64,000 nucleotides of DNA, from positions 1-64,000 of the forward strand of contig NZ_PVXQ01000009.1 in NCBI RefSeq assembly GCF_002995745.1, read 5' to 3'. This stretch comes from Clostridium vincentii (GTDB taxonomy: Bacteria; Bacillota; Clostridia; Clostridiales; Clostridiaceae). Shown in pieces: positions 45,677 to 54,911 of the stretch. The notes beneath the pieces were generated by a model. That model made no database searches and was not told the origin of the DNA. It saw only the letters and a program-made list of their open reading frames with translations. The position numbers and the translations under genes are program-made. Each line of letters begins with the position of its first letter. The stretch's first letter is position 1.

Positions 45677-46030
45677 TCACTTCCCTTCTTTAGATATTAT
45701 GCAATAACCTAGTACTATAAAATGTGATGTGAAACCTATTAAATATGCTGCTATCAGTTCAAAATTATATATAAAAGGTACTGCACAAATAGTTACAAAA
45801 AAAATTCTAAGTGTTGTTGTTATTAACACCCTATAAGATTTTCTTTCCAGCCATTTTGATATTGCATACACACTCACTATATAATTAACTGCTGCTATAG
45901 ATATTCCTAGTAAAAAGGCTATGGCAATTTTTCGATTTAAGACTGTTCCGATAAGTAAAGACATAAATAATCCGCAAATCATATCATATTTTGTGACTTT
46001 TGATCTTAATTTATTCATCTCTTTATTCAT
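45677..46030 (-). CDS. atpI: AtpI-type membrane protein of the ATP synthase operon
   Basis: 117 residues from ATG 46030 (GGAGTG six bases before; an in-frame upstream start has no site). Four membrane helices and basic loops. Position directly before atpB identifies it as the AtpI/UncI-type protein, which assists c-ring assembly in some bacteria, although its sequence is poorly conserved. Promoter TTGTTA-N16-TATAAT lies about 30 bases upstream. Confidence 0.8.
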   Translation of the reverse strand: MNKEMNKLRSKVTKYDMICGLFMSLLIGTVLNRKIAIAFLLGISIAAVNYIVSVYAISKWLERKSYRVLITTTLRIFFVTICAVPFIYNFELIAAYLIGFTSHFIVLGYCIISKEGK

Positions 46031-46057
46031 CAAACACACTCCAAACACGATATATTA

Positions 46058-46085
46058 ATTATATATCCATCATATTTATTAACAA
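46058..46085 (-). promoter_or_regulatory. Promoter of the atp operon
   Basis: On the minus strand TTGTTA (46080-46085), a 16-base spacer and TATAAT (46058-46063). This gives a short leader of about 20 bases with the atpI ribosome site. Confidence 0.7.
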
Positions 46086-46114
46086 AACTTCATTTATAGC
46101 TAAATTCATCCAAA

Positions 46115-46155
46115 AATGCCGTATATCATTGATATGATGAACAATATAAGGCATT
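46115..46155 (-). terminator. Hairpin upstream of the atp promoter
   Basis: AATGCC and GGCATT arms with a partly paired AU-rich inner stem, followed by TTTTT on the minus strand. It may end read-through from the gene at 46475, although it lies 320 bases after that stop. Confidence 0.5.
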
Positions 46156-46474
46156 ATCTTACCTTACATACATAGATATCGTTAATACATAAATTTATAA
46201 CCTGCTATTCATATTTCTGAATTTTCTGACAGTTCAAACTTTTCCTGTTATTGCCTTGATAACATTTTCATTTTATATTATTCAGATTTAATTTTTATTT
46301 AATACTCTAAATACTCATGTTTCCTTTATATTATACTATTCTAAAACTATATGTATTTACTAGGTATCCGAACAATTGACTATTTTTTTTTATTATTATT
46401 CATATTTTTCTCAGAAATATACTTTTAAAGTCTATGCAATTTTTTCCTTAGCCATCATATCCCTTTATTTACAT
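46156..46474. other. AT-rich spacer with no recognised feature
   Basis: About 320 bases between the CapA-type gene and the hairpin before the atp operon. I see no open frame with a ribosome site, no tRNA and no riboswitch consensus. Short inverted repeats only. Confidence 0.5.
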
Positions 46475-47629
46475 CTATATACTGAAGAATTCATCTTTTA
46501 TCTTAATACTTATAGTAGGTGACAACTCATTTAATTTATTAAAAATCTCTTCTTTAGTTCCACCTGTAGCTGGTGTAGGAACATAATCATTTCTACTCTC
46601 AACTGAAGATATTAATATGGGTATAATTTTATATTCTATCTTTTTTATATCTCCGTCTTCCAAATTAAACTTTCCCTGAAGAATGAAGGTTCGCTTATCC
46701 CGAGGATTCGAGTTTCCTCCAAAGCAGAAATTTCCGAATGAATATGCTATAAGTTTTCCCTTATAGTTTTCCATTGTTTGCATAACATGAGGATGAGATC
46801 CAACAACCATATCTGCCCCATTATCTATAGAAAATCTAGCTAATTCTTTTTGAATTTCATTCGGGTTATAAGAATTTTCTTCTCCCCAATGAAAATATGG
46901 AATTACTATATTAACTCCCTCTTCCTTTAAATAATTTATATCACTTTTAATCTTGTCTTTCTGTTCATTAGATGAATCCCAACCGTTGTATCCTAAAACA
47001 CCAATTTTTATACCCTTAACTTCTTTAATTATTTTATATCCTTCTCCGCAATAATCTAAATTACTTTCCTGTAGCGCTTCTACAGTATCATTAAACCCTT
47101 GGCTACCATAATCATAAATATGATTATTAGATAAAGTTACACCTTCTATTGATGAAGATTTTAATATATTGGTATAATCTTTAGGTCCCTTAAAATGATA
47201 TGCAACGCCTTCTCCTTTATTTCTCTTACCAATTGCCTGTGTGAAAGTGGTTTCCAAATTAATAATTGTATAATCATCTTCACTAAATATAGGTGAAACA
47301 TTTCTCATTAACTTAGAATAATCATTTCCGTAGTTTTCAATTTCACTTGGAAGGCTTCCTTCAAATGCAAAATTTGTATCTGTTCCCAGCGTACAATCTC
47401 CTGCTAGTGAGATAATAATTTCCGTGCTCTTTATATTTTTTTCTTCTTCTATAGTTGCTTCTAATTCTATAAGGTTGTCTTCTCTAATTTTAGAAATTTC
47501 ACTCTGTTGCTGAACTTTTTGATATATTATTACTGCACAAGTTAATATTGATAGAGAAATTATCGATGATATAAGTATTTTCTTACGCGTTGCATTTCTT
47601 CTTTTTATTCTTCTATTGTTTACCCTCAC
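46475..47629 (-). CDS. CapA-family metallophosphatase with N-terminal membrane anchor
   Basis: 384 residues from a GTG start. An N-terminal basic stretch and one membrane helix (about 18-38) place the domain outside the cell. CapA/PgsA-type metallophosphatase landmarks: SLAGDCTLGTD, INLETTF, LSNNHIYDYG, and GSHPHVMQ with the metal His residues. Members are named for poly-gamma-glutamate synthesis, but most clostridial copies have no capsule genes nearby, as here. Substrate unknown. GGGGG lies eight bases before the start. Confidence 0.88.
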   Translation of the reverse strand: MRVNNRRIKRRNATRKKILISSIISLSILTCAVIIYQKVQQQSEISKIREDNLIELEATIEEEKNIKSTEIIISLAGDCTLGTDTNFAFEGSLPSEIENYGNDYSKLMRNVSPIFSEDDYTIINLETTFTQAIGKRNKGEGVAYHFKGPKDYTNILKSSSIEGVTLSNNHIYDYGSQGFNDTVEALQESNLDYCGEGYKIIKEVKGIKIGVLGYNGWDSSNEQKDKIKSDINYLKEEGVNIVIPYFHWGEENSYNPNEIQKELARFSIDNGADMVVGSHPHVMQTMENYKGKLIAYSFGNFCFGGNSNPRDKRTFILQGKFNLEDGDIKKIEYKIIPILISSVESRNDYVPTPATGGTKEEIFNKLNELSPTISIKIKDEFFSI

Positions 47630-47656
47630 CCTCTTTTCCCCCTATATATATATAAA

Positions 47657-47684
47657 AAAGGAGCTAACCTAAGTTAGCTCCTTT
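47657..47684 (-). terminator. Terminator of thlA
   Basis: A 12-bp perfect stem (AAAGGAGCTAAC with its complement), a four-base loop and T-runs on both strands; 10 bases after the thlA stop. Confidence 0.93.
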
Positions 47685-47694
47685 TTTTTGTAAA

Positions 47695-48879
47695 TTACAT
47701 TCTTTCAACAATAATAGCAGTTCCCATTCCGCCACCAATGCATAAAGTAGCTAAACCAATTTTAGAATCTCTCTTCTTCATTTCATAAAGTAATGTAGTT
47801 AAGATTCTTGCACCTGACGCTCCAACCGGATGTCCTAATGCAATAGCACCACCATTAACATTTACTTTTTCCATGTCAAAGTTAAGATCCTTAGCAACAG
47901 CTAAACTTTGAGCAGCAAATGCTTCATTTGCTTCAATTAAGTCAAGATCTTCAACTTTTAAATTAGCAATTTCTAAAGCTTTCTTTGTAGCATAAAATGG
48001 TCCGTATCCCATTATAGCAGGATCTAATCCCTTTGAACCATAAGATACTATTTTAGCAAGTGGTTTAAGACCAAGTGCAGCAGCTTTTTCAGCACTCATA
48101 ATTACAAATGCAGAAGCTCCATCATTAATTCCTGATGAATTACCAGCTGTAACAGTTCCGTTATCTTTTGAGAAAGCTGGTCTAAGTTTACCTAAAGATG
48201 CAGCAGTTGTTCCGAATCTTGGGAATTCATCAGTATCAAATACCTTTGGTTCTCCCTTTCTTTGAGGAATAACAACTGGAACTATCTCGTCCTTAAATCT
48301 TCCATCTTTTATAGCTTTTTCAGCTTTTTGTTGAGAATTTGCTGAGAATGCATCTTGCTCTTCTCTAGTAAGATTCCATTTCTTAGCTATATTTTCTGCA
48401 GTAACTCCCATGTGATAATCATTGAATGCATCCCATAGAGCATCTTTGATCATTGTATCAACTATTTTTTTATCTCCCATTCTTTGTCCCCATCTTGCTT
48501 CGTCTAATACATAAGGAGCTCTTGACATATTTTCAGTTCCACCAGCTATTACTACATCAGCATCTCCTGCTTTTATAATTTGTGCTGCTAATGCAACTGC
48601 TCTTAATCCTGATCCACATACTTTATTTATTGTTAAAGCAGGAACTTCATCTGGTAAACCTGCCTTTAAAGTTGCTTGTCTAGCTACATTTTGGCCAAGA
48701 CCCGCTTGAATAACATTTCCAAATATAACTTCTTCTACTGATTCCGGTTTAATTCCAGCTCTATTTATTGCTTCCTTAATTACTAGTGCACCTAAATCTA
48801 CTGCTGAAACATCCTTAAGTGATCCACCAAATGTACCAAGTGCTGTTCTTACTGCACTTACAATAACTACTTCTCTCAT
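47695..48879 (-). CDS. thlA: Acetyl-CoA C-acetyltransferase (thiolase)
   Basis: 394 residues from ATG 48879 (AGGAGG nine bases before; the ATG nine bases earlier touches that site). It joins two acetyl-CoA into acetoacetyl-CoA, the first step of butyrate and butanol formation. Catalytic Cys88 in NKVCGSG, His in GHPVGASGA (about 350) and Cys in LCIGGGMG (about 380) are present. Sequence strongly resembles ThlA of solventogenic clostridia. The promoter carries a Rex-type operator over the transcription start, and the gene is monocistronic with a strong terminator. Confidence 0.96.
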   Translation of the reverse strand: MREVVIVSAVRTALGTFGGSLKDVSAVDLGALVIKEAINRAGIKPESVEEVIFGNVIQAGLGQNVARQATLKAGLPDEVPALTINKVCGSGLRAVALAAQIIKAGDADVVIAGGTENMSRAPYVLDEARWGQRMGDKKIVDTMIKDALWDAFNDYHMGVTAENIAKKWNLTREEQDAFSANSQQKAEKAIKDGRFKDEIVPVVIPQRKGEPKVFDTDEFPRFGTTAASLGKLRPAFSKDNGTVTAGNSSGINDGASAFVIMSAEKAAALGLKPLAKIVSYGSKGLDPAIMGYGPFYATKKALEIANLKVEDLDLIEANEAFAAQSLAVAKDLNFDMEKVNVNGGAIALGHPVGASGARILTTLLYEMKKRDSKIGLATLCIGGGMGTAIIVERM

Positions 48880-48920
48880 TAATAACATCCTCCTAAATTA
48901 CAAACATATGAAATTCATGT

Positions 48921-48972
48921 TCGTTAAATAATTAACATAATCTAATTATACCATTATTTTCGTTTTTTACAA
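48921..48972 (-). promoter_or_regulatory. thlA promoter with Rex-type operator
   Basis: On the minus strand TTGTAA (48967-48972), a 16-base spacer and TATAAT (48945-48950). Just downstream, 48921-48938 reads ATGTTAATTATTTAACGA, close to the clostridial Rex consensus TTGTTAA-N4-TTAACAA, and it covers the expected start of transcription. Rex senses NADH/NAD+. Confidence 0.75.
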
Positions 48973-48998
48973 TATGGTTTTGCTAAAATCCAGACAAA

Positions 48999-50147
48999 TT
49001 ACCTCTTAAATTCTTCTACAGGCTTTTGACTTAAGTCAAAATACTTTAATATTGCATCCGCAATTCTTTCCGAAGCTTTGCCATCTCCATACGGATTAAC
49101 TGATTTGCTCATTTTTTCATAGGCTAGCTTATCTTGCAATAAACTATTAGCTTCCTCTACAATTTTATTTACATCTGTACCTACTAGTTTAACAGTTCCA
49201 TAAGCAATAGCTTCAGGTCTTTCCGTAACATCCCTAAGCACTAAAACAGGTTTTCCTAAATGAGGAGCTTCCTCTTGCAATCCACCTGAATCAGTCATTA
49301 CCATAAATGATTTGTTCATTAAATTATGAGTTTCCTGAGTATCTAAAGGTGCTAGCAAATGAATTCTATCATTTCCACCTAATCTTTTAAAGACAACATC
49401 CTTTACTATAGGGTTCAAATGTACAAGATATACTAATTCTACATCATTATTTTCTTCTACAATCCTATTTAAAGCAGTGCAAATATTATCTATTCCTTCT
49501 CCCCAATTTTCTCTTCTGTGGGCAGTTATCATAATAACCTTTTTATTTTTAAAATTTATTTTATTTAATTCTTCATTTTCAAAAACATAGTCTTTTTTGA
49601 CTGTATGAAGCATAGCATCAATTACCGTATTTCCTGTTATATAAATATCATCTTCCTTTACTCCCTCTCTTAGTAAATTTTCCTTTGACCCTTTAGTAGG
49701 TGCAAAATGTATATCTGCCAAGGATCCAGTAAGCTTTCTATTCATTTCTTCTGGAAAGGGAAAATACTTATCAAAGGTTCTAAGTCCTGCTTCAACATGT
49801 CCAACTTTAATTTGCTGATAAAAGGCTGCTAATGCACCTCCAAAGGTTGTTGTTGTGTCTCCATGTACAAGCACCATATCTGGTTTTTCTTCTCTAAATA
49901 CTTCGTCTAAACCTTCTAATACCCTATTAGTTATTCCAGTTAAAGTTTGTTTACTCTTCATTATATTTAAATCATAATCAGGTTTTATATCAAAATACTC
50001 TAACACTTGATCAAGCATCTCTCTATGCTGTGCTGTAACACAAACTTTAGATTCAATTCCTTCTCTTTTCTCTAATTCCTTAATTAATGGTGCAAGTTTA
50101 ATAGCTTCTGGTCTAGTCCCAAATATTGTTATTATTTTCTTTTTCAA
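48999..50147 (-). CDS. wecB: WecB, UDP-N-acetylglucosamine 2-epimerase (non-hydrolysing)
   Basis: 382 residues from TTG 50147, chosen because GGAGG lies seven bases upstream and the protein then begins at KKKIITIFGTRPEAIKL. The enzyme interconverts UDP-GlcNAc and UDP-ManNAc for teichoic acid or capsule linkage units. Landmarks: VHGDTTTTFGGALAAF, AHRRENWGEG (substrate Arg-Glu), and TDSGGLQEEAPHLGKPVLVLRD. Lies after comEB on the same strand. Confidence 0.95.
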   Translation of the reverse strand: MKKKIITIFGTRPEAIKLAPLIKELEKREGIESKVCVTAQHREMLDQVLEYFDIKPDYDLNIMKSKQTLTGITNRVLEGLDEVFREEKPDMVLVHGDTTTTFGGALAAFYQQIKVGHVEAGLRTFDKYFPFPEEMNRKLTGSLADIHFAPTKGSKENLLREGVKEDDIYITGNTVIDAMLHTVKKDYVFENEELNKINFKNKKVIMITAHRRENWGEGIDNICTALNRIVEENNDVELVYLVHLNPIVKDVVFKRLGGNDRIHLLAPLDTQETHNLMNKSFMVMTDSGGLQEEAPHLGKPVLVLRDVTERPEAIAYGTVKLVGTDVNKIVEEANSLLQDKLAYEKMSKSVNPYGDGKASERIADAILKYFDLSQKPVEEFKR

Positions 50148-50194
50148 AATATTTCCTCCAATACTATCCATATATATAATTTTAAATATGTATT

Positions 50195-50683
50195 TTAATA
50201 TCCTATACTAGAATCTAATGAATCATCATCTTCTATCCATTCAATTACATTTATTACCCTATAATCATTTTTTGTATCTCTTATTATTACTTTCTCTATT
50301 CCAGAATTTATTATAAGTCTTTTACACATAACGCAGGAATTTGAATCTTTTATAATTTCATTTGTTTTTGCTTCTCTCCCAACTAAGTATAATGTGCCGC
50401 CTAACATATCCTTACGTGATGCACTAATTATAGCATTAGCTTCTGCATGAACTGAGCGGCATAATTCATATTGAGTACCCCTTGGAACATTAAGCTTATC
50501 TCTTTTACAAAACCCTAGCTCATCACAATTTTTTCGGCCTCTTGGTGCCCCTGTATATCCTGTAGAAATAATTTCGTCATTTTTTGCTATAATTGCTCCA
50601 TAATTTCTCCTTAAACATGTACCTCTTTCTAATACAGTTTCAGCTATGTCTAAATAATAATTCGTTTTATCTCTTCTTTTCAT
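50195..50683 (-). CDS. comEB: ComEB-type deoxycytidylate deaminase
   Basis: 162 residues. Zinc deaminase that makes dUMP from dCMP. Zinc site HAEANAI (catalytic Glu between) and CVMC in the PC-x-x-C position, with the N-terminal YYLDIAETVLERGTCLRRNYGAI. Also named ComEB because it lies in a competence operon in Bacillus. TTGGAGGAG precedes ATG. Confidence 0.93.
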   Translation of the reverse strand: MKRRDKTNYYLDIAETVLERGTCLRRNYGAIIAKNDEIISTGYTGAPRGRKNCDELGFCKRDKLNVPRGTQYELCRSVHAEANAIISASRKDMLGGTLYLVGREAKTNEIIKDSNSCVMCKRLIINSGIEKVIIRDTKNDYRVINVIEWIEDDDSLDSSIGY

Positions 50684-50799
50684 AAAACTCCTCCAATATA
50701 TTATGTGCTATATTCCCCTTTATTATATACTTATGGCACATATCTTCCAATGATTTTTTATCTTTTCATATACATAATGTATTTTTTACATTTTTATAA

Positions 50800-50887
50800 T
50801 TGTACAAATATTATATTTACTATAATAAACGTCAAGGGCTGCTAAAAAACAGAAATTTAATCTCTATCTCTCAACAGCCCCTTTTTT
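50800..50887 (+). ncRNA. Candidate small RNA with promoter and intrinsic terminator
   Basis: On the plus strand, TTGTAC (50800-50805), a 15-base spacer and TATAAT (50821-50826) are followed after seven bases by GGGCTG, which pairs with CAGCCC at 50874-50879 and is followed by CTTTTTT. The resulting RNA would be about 55 bases. No plus-strand gene lies upstream, and the U-run is on the plus strand, so the hairpin is not simply the upp terminator. Spacer of 15 is short, which lowers confidence. Confidence 0.4.
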
Positions 50888-50908
50888 CAATATAATGAAA
50901 TTATTTAA

Positions 50909-51538
50909 TTACTTAGTTCCAAACAACCTATCTCCAGCGTCTCCTAATCCAGGAACAATATATCCTTTTTCATTAAGTTTTTCATCAATAGCGGCAATGT
51001 ATATATCCACATCTGGATGTGCTTCTTGTATTGCTTTTACGCCTTCAGGCGACCCGATTAAGCATGCAAGTTTTAAACTCTTTGCTCCCCTTGCTTTAAG
51101 CAAATCCAAAGCATCTATAGCTGATCCTCCTGTGGCTAACATAGGATCTACAACTATTACTTCTCTTTCTGCAATATCCTCCGGAAGCTTACAAAAGTAT
51201 TCTACTGGTTTTAAAGTTTCTTCATCTCTATACATTCCAATATGTCCAACCTTCGCAGCTGGTATTAAATTAAGCATACCATCAACCATCCCAAGTCCAG
51301 CTCTTAATATTGGCACTATAGCAAGTTTCTTCCCTGAAAGCCTCTTACAGGTAGCTTTGCATATTGGAGTTTCTATTTCCACATCCTCCATAGGTAAATC
51401 TCTTGTTACCTCATATGCTAAAAGCATAGCAACTTCACTAACAAGATTTCTAAAATCTTTTGCGCCTGTATCCTTAGACCTTATAAAAGAAAGTTTATGT
51501 TGTACTAATGGGTGATTTACTTCAACTACCTTACTCAT
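50909..51538 (-). CDS. upp: Uracil phosphoribosyltransferase
   Basis: 209 residues from ATG 51538 (GGAGG nine bases before; an in-frame TTG earlier is part of that site). Converts uracil and PRPP to UMP. PRPP loop [16 protein letters not shown] and the C-terminal uracil site [16 protein letters not shown] are intact. Follows rpiB immediately. Confidence 0.97.
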   Translation of the reverse strand: MSKVVEVNHPLVQHKLSFIRSKDTGAKDFRNLVSEVAMLLAYEVTRDLPMEDVEIETPICKATCKRLSGKKLAIVPILRAGLGMVDGMLNLIPAAKVGHIGMYRDEETLKPVEYFCKLPEDIAEREVIVVDPMLATGGSAIDALDLLKARGAKSLKLACLIGSPEGVKAIQEAHPDVDIYIAAIDEKLNEKGYIVPGLGDAGDRLFGTK

Positions 51539-51553
51539 TTTTATATCCTCCAA

Positions 51554-52003
51554 TTATTTGTTGTATTTTGCTTCTATAGCAGTTATTTTATCTATTCTTC
51601 TTGTATGTCTGTCTCCTTCAAATGTAGAGTTTAAAAAAGTCTTTACTATATCACTGGCAAGTCCTGCTCCTACAACTCTTTGTCCCATAGTTAATATATT
51701 AGCATCATTATGTTCTCTTGAGGCATGAGCACTAAAAGTATCTGAACATAACGCCGCTCTTATCCCTGGAACTTTATTTGCAGCTATCCCTATGCCAATT
51801 CCGGTTCCGCATATTAAAATACCAAATTCAAATTCTTTTCTAGCTACAGCCTCAGCAACCTCTATTGCGATGTCAGCATAATCACAAGATGCTGTAGAGT
51901 AAGTTCCAAAATCTTTCACCTCATATCCACAAGATTTTATATATGTATGTATTTCTTCCTTTAATTCAAACCCGCCATGATCTGCGCCCAAAGCTATTTT
52001 CAT
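51554..52003 (-). CDS. rpiB: Ribose-5-phosphate isomerase B
   Basis: 149 residues. Interconverts ribose-5-P and ribulose-5-P. GADHGGFELKEEI (6-18), the catalytic Cys in LICGTGIGIGIAANK, and HNDANILTMGQRVVG near residue 100. GATGGAGG upstream. Ends 16 bases before the upp ATG, with the upp ribosome site in the gap, so they form one unit. Confidence 0.96.
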   Translation of the reverse strand: MKIALGADHGGFELKEEIHTYIKSCGYEVKDFGTYSTASCDYADIAIEVAEAVARKEFEFGILICGTGIGIGIAANKVPGIRAALCSDTFSAHASREHNDANILTMGQRVVGAGLASDIVKTFLNSTFEGDRHTRRIDKITAIEAKYNK

Positions 52004-52023
52004 AAATCAAACCTCCATCTATT

Positions 52024-52048
52024 TAAATTTTCAACTTTCAACTTTCAA
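52024..52048. repeat. Heptamer repeat across the end of tsaC
   Basis: Three successive copies of GAAAGTT (the last changed to GAAAATT) on the minus strand span the stop codon of tsaC and the start of the intergenic spacer. Confidence 0.7.
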
Positions 52049-53087
52049 TTATATCATACCCAGCTGCTTTCTTAAGCCTATTCATAATAGCTATTCCCAC
52101 TCCTTTTTCTTCAAAAGCTTCAGCTATTATTATATCTACTCCAATATCATCGAAACTCCTTAATGATTCGAATAAATTATGAGCGACCTCATCTAAATCT
52201 AAGATGCTTCCAAGAACTTTAATTTGACCTTCTTTGTATTTCATGCTATTTTCTTTAGAAGCTAACACTCCTACCTTTTTCCCATGGCTTATATAATAGT
52301 GTACCATTTCATTGATTTTTTCAATAGTTTTTTCTCTATTTCCAGAAACAATAACAACCTTAGCTTTTGGTGCATAGTGCTTATATTTCATTCCTGGAGC
52401 CTTCGGCTTAAAATCCGATGTAGGTTTTTTCATTAATCCTATGTCTAATTCAATTTTATTATCAACTCTTTTTAAATCCTCAATGGTAATGGCACCAGGT
52501 CTTAAAACAATAGGAGGATCTACGGTACAATCTACTATAGTTGATTCTACTCCAACCCTGCTTTTTTCACCACCTAAAATATAATCAACTTTTCCTAAAA
52601 GGTCTTCTATGCATCTCTCTACGTCTGTAGGGCTAGGTCTCCCACTTATATTAGCAGAAGGAGCTGCAATAGGCGTTTCAGCAAATTCTATTAATTTTAA
52701 GGCTATCTCACCTTCCGGCATCCTTATTCCTACACTTTTTAATTTTGCACTAGTTACATCTGGTACTATATCTTTCTTATTTAAGATAATAGTAAGAGGT
52801 CCTGGCCAAAATTTATTTATAAGCTTCTGCGCCACATTAGGAACCTCTTCAACTAAACTGCTTATATCCTTAGATGCAACATGTAATATTAGGGGATTAT
52901 CTTGAGGTCTTCCCTTTGCCTTAAATATTTTCTTAACAGCTTCCTCATTCAATGCATCTGATCCTAACCCATATACTGTTTCGGTTGGGAATACTACAGT
53001 ACCACCATTCTTTATTATGTTTGCAGCTTCCTTTATATATTCAATATCCTTATGTAGATTTTTAACTATGGCTATTTTTGTCTCCAA
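52038..53087 (-). CDS. tsaC: TsaC/Sua5, threonylcarbamoyl-AMP synthase (long form)
   Basis: 349 residues from a TTG start (AAGGAATG upstream). The YrdC domain (1-210) makes threonylcarbamoyl-AMP for t6A: TVVFPTETVYGLGSDA, KAKGRPQDNPLILHV, and PIAAPSANISGRPSPT are all present. The C-terminal Sua5 domain (about 230-345) with PGMKYKHYAPKA completes the long version. TsaE and TsaB are in the same window; TsaD is not. The stop lies in a heptamer repeat that could vary the C-terminus. Confidence 0.95.
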   Translation of the reverse strand: METKIAIVKNLHKDIEYIKEAANIIKNGGTVVFPTETVYGLGSDALNEEAVKKIFKAKGRPQDNPLILHVASKDISSLVEEVPNVAQKLINKFWPGPLTIILNKKDIVPDVTSAKLKSVGIRMPEGEIALKLIEFAETPIAAPSANISGRPSPTDVERCIEDLLGKVDYILGGEKSRVGVESTIVDCTVDPPIVLRPGAITIEDLKRVDNKIELDIGLMKKPTSDFKPKAPGMKYKHYAPKAKVVIVSGNREKTIEKINEMVHYYISHGKKVGVLASKENSMKYKEGQIKVLGSILDLDEVAHNLFESLRSFDDIGVDIIIAEAFEEKGVGIAIMNRLKKAAGYDIIES

Positions 53088-53105
53088 ATTTCATTCCTTC
53101 CTTCT

Positions 53106-53693
53106 TTAAACCAATGTTTGACCTCTTGCTATTTTTATATTTTGTATTCCTTCTTCGGTATACTCAGCCTTCACACAATTTCTGTATATTGTATCCAATA
53201 TCATATATTTCTTAAGCCCACCCCTCTTTATTATTTGATAGTAATAAAGAGATTCGGGATTAACCTCTTTTATCTTCATATACTCCTTCGAAACTAAAAA
53301 ATATTTTTTTAAAAAATTGTTTCCTATTAATTTGAGACTGTTGTTTTTAAAATTTACAGAAGTTATTAGAATTATCTCCATATTTTCTTCCATATTTTCT
53401 GTATGAACTAATACTACCTTATCACAAAAAATCAAGTTTTCCTTTGAAAGTAGTCCACTATTAATTTTCAATTTATTATTACTATAAAAAAACTTAAGTC
53501 TACTATAATTAGCTTTATTCAAAATAGCAATTGCTATTAATATCTCCATAAACAATAGATAACTTACATAAAAAAAAGTAGTTAGTCCTGTTAAATATAC
53601 CGCTAATGGAATTGTTATTTCTAGGATTATCATCATTATATAAAATCTTTTTAAATGTTTTTTTTCACGTTTTAATGCCTTATATATATCCAA
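53106..53693 (-). CDS. Hypothetical protein with two membrane helices
   Basis: 195 residues from a TTG start (AGAGGAG upstream). A basic N-terminus (KREKKHLKRF), two helices (about 17-38 and 40-60), then a soluble basic domain of about 130 residues with no motif I recognise. It lies between prfA and tsaC on the same strand; a similar small membrane protein is often annotated as hypothetical near prfA in clostridia, as far as I remember. Function unknown. Confidence 0.65.
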   Translation of the reverse strand: MDIYKALKREKKHLKRFYIMMIILEITIPLAVYLTGLTTFFYVSYLLFMEILIAIAILNKANYSRLKFFYSNNKLKINSGLLSKENLIFCDKVVLVHTENMEENMEIILITSVNFKNNSLKLIGNNFLKKYFLVSKEYMKIKEVNPESLYYYQIIKRGGLKKYMILDTIYRNCVKAEYTEEGIQNIKIARGQTLV

Positions 53694-53766
53694 ACTAACT
53701 ACTCCTCTTCTCTCTTTTTCATAAATAAAGCCTTACATTAAAAATGCAAGGCTCCAAGCTATTATT

Positions 53767-54849
53767 TTACTCTTGAGTATTTCCCATTTTTTTCATTTTT
53801 TCAGCTTGATCAGCTGTAATAAGAGCATTTAGAATATCATCTATTTCTCCATCTAAATAAGAATCTAACTTATATATAGTTATCCCTATTCTATGGTCAG
53901 TTACTCTTCCTTGTGGATAGTTGTAAGTTCTAATTCTTTCACTTCTGTCCCCATTACCAATTTGACTTCGTCTGTCATCTGCAATCCCTTCACTTCTTTC
54001 CGCTTCTGCAATTTCAAAAAGTCTTGATTTTAAAACCTTAAGAGCTCTTTCCTTGTTTTTAAGTTGAGATTTTTCATCTTGACATGAAACAACAAGTCCC
54101 GTTGGCAAATGAGTCATTCTTACAGCTGAATCTGTAGTATTAACGCATTGTCCACCATTACCAGATGCTCTGAAAACATCGATTTTTAAATCTTTATCAC
54201 TTATTTCAATTTCAACATCATCTACTTCCGGAAGAACTGCTACCGTTGCTGTAGATGTATGAATTCTACCACTTGATTCAGTATCTGGAACTCTTTGAAC
54301 TCTATGAACTCCACTTTCATACTTCAACTTAGAATAAGCTCCCTTACCCTTAATCATAAATACAACTTCTTTGAACCCACCGATATCAGTTTCATTTGAA
54401 CTTACTAACTCTACAGTCCATCTATTATTTTCTGCATATCTTGTATACATTCTAAATAAGTTTGAAGCAAACAAGGCTGCTTCTTCTCCTCCTGCTCCTG
54501 CTCTGATTTCAACAAAAACGTTCTTATCATCGTTAGGATCCTTTGGAAGTAAAAGAATTTGTATTTCATCTTTTAATTCTTCATTCCTAGTTGTCAGTGC
54601 AGCAACTTCTTCTTGCATCATTTCCTTCATTTCTCTATCTGTTTCCTCAAAAAGCATTTCTTTATTTGCTTTAAGATCTTCTACAACATCTCTATATTCT
54701 TTATAAACATTTACTATTATCTCTAAATCTGATTGCTCCTTACATAGCTTTCTCCACTCATTCTGGTTTGCTATAATAGTTGGATCACTAATTTTCACAG
54801 ATAACTCATCGTATTTATTTTCTATAAAAGCCAATTTATCTAATAACAT
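53767..54849 (-). CDS. prfA: Peptide chain release factor 1
   Basis: 360 residues. RF1 reads UAA and UAG. The tripeptide region reads [15 protein letters not shown], so the usual PxT is Pro-Asp-Thr, and the catalytic loop is [15 protein letters not shown] with GGQ. GGAGTGA precedes ATG. Followed by two unrelated genes and preceded by the YqhQ-PrmC fusion, which would modify its GGQ glutamine. Confidence 0.97.
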   Translation of the reverse strand: MLLDKLAFIENKYDELSVKISDPTIIANQNEWRKLCKEQSDLEIIVNVYKEYRDVVEDLKANKEMLFEETDREMKEMMQEEVAALTTRNEELKDEIQILLLPKDPNDDKNVFVEIRAGAGGEEAALFASNLFRMYTRYAENNRWTVELVSSNETDIGGFKEVVFMIKGKGAYSKLKYESGVHRVQRVPDTESSGRIHTSTATVAVLPEVDDVEIEISDKDLKIDVFRASGNGGQCVNTTDSAVRMTHLPTGLVVSCQDEKSQLKNKERALKVLKSRLFEIAEAERSEGIADDRRSQIGNGDRSERIRTYNYPQGRVTDHRIGITIYKLDSYLDGEIDDILNALITADQAEKMKKMGNTQE

Positions 54850-54911
54850 CTTATCACTCCGTACTTCTTTTTTTCATATTTTATTATTATATCATAGACT
54901 ATTTGTTATAA

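Noticed and set aside
46115-46155. Riboswitch or attenuator of the atp operon
   Set aside because: The hairpin lies upstream of the best atp promoter (46058-46085), so it would not be in the operon leader.
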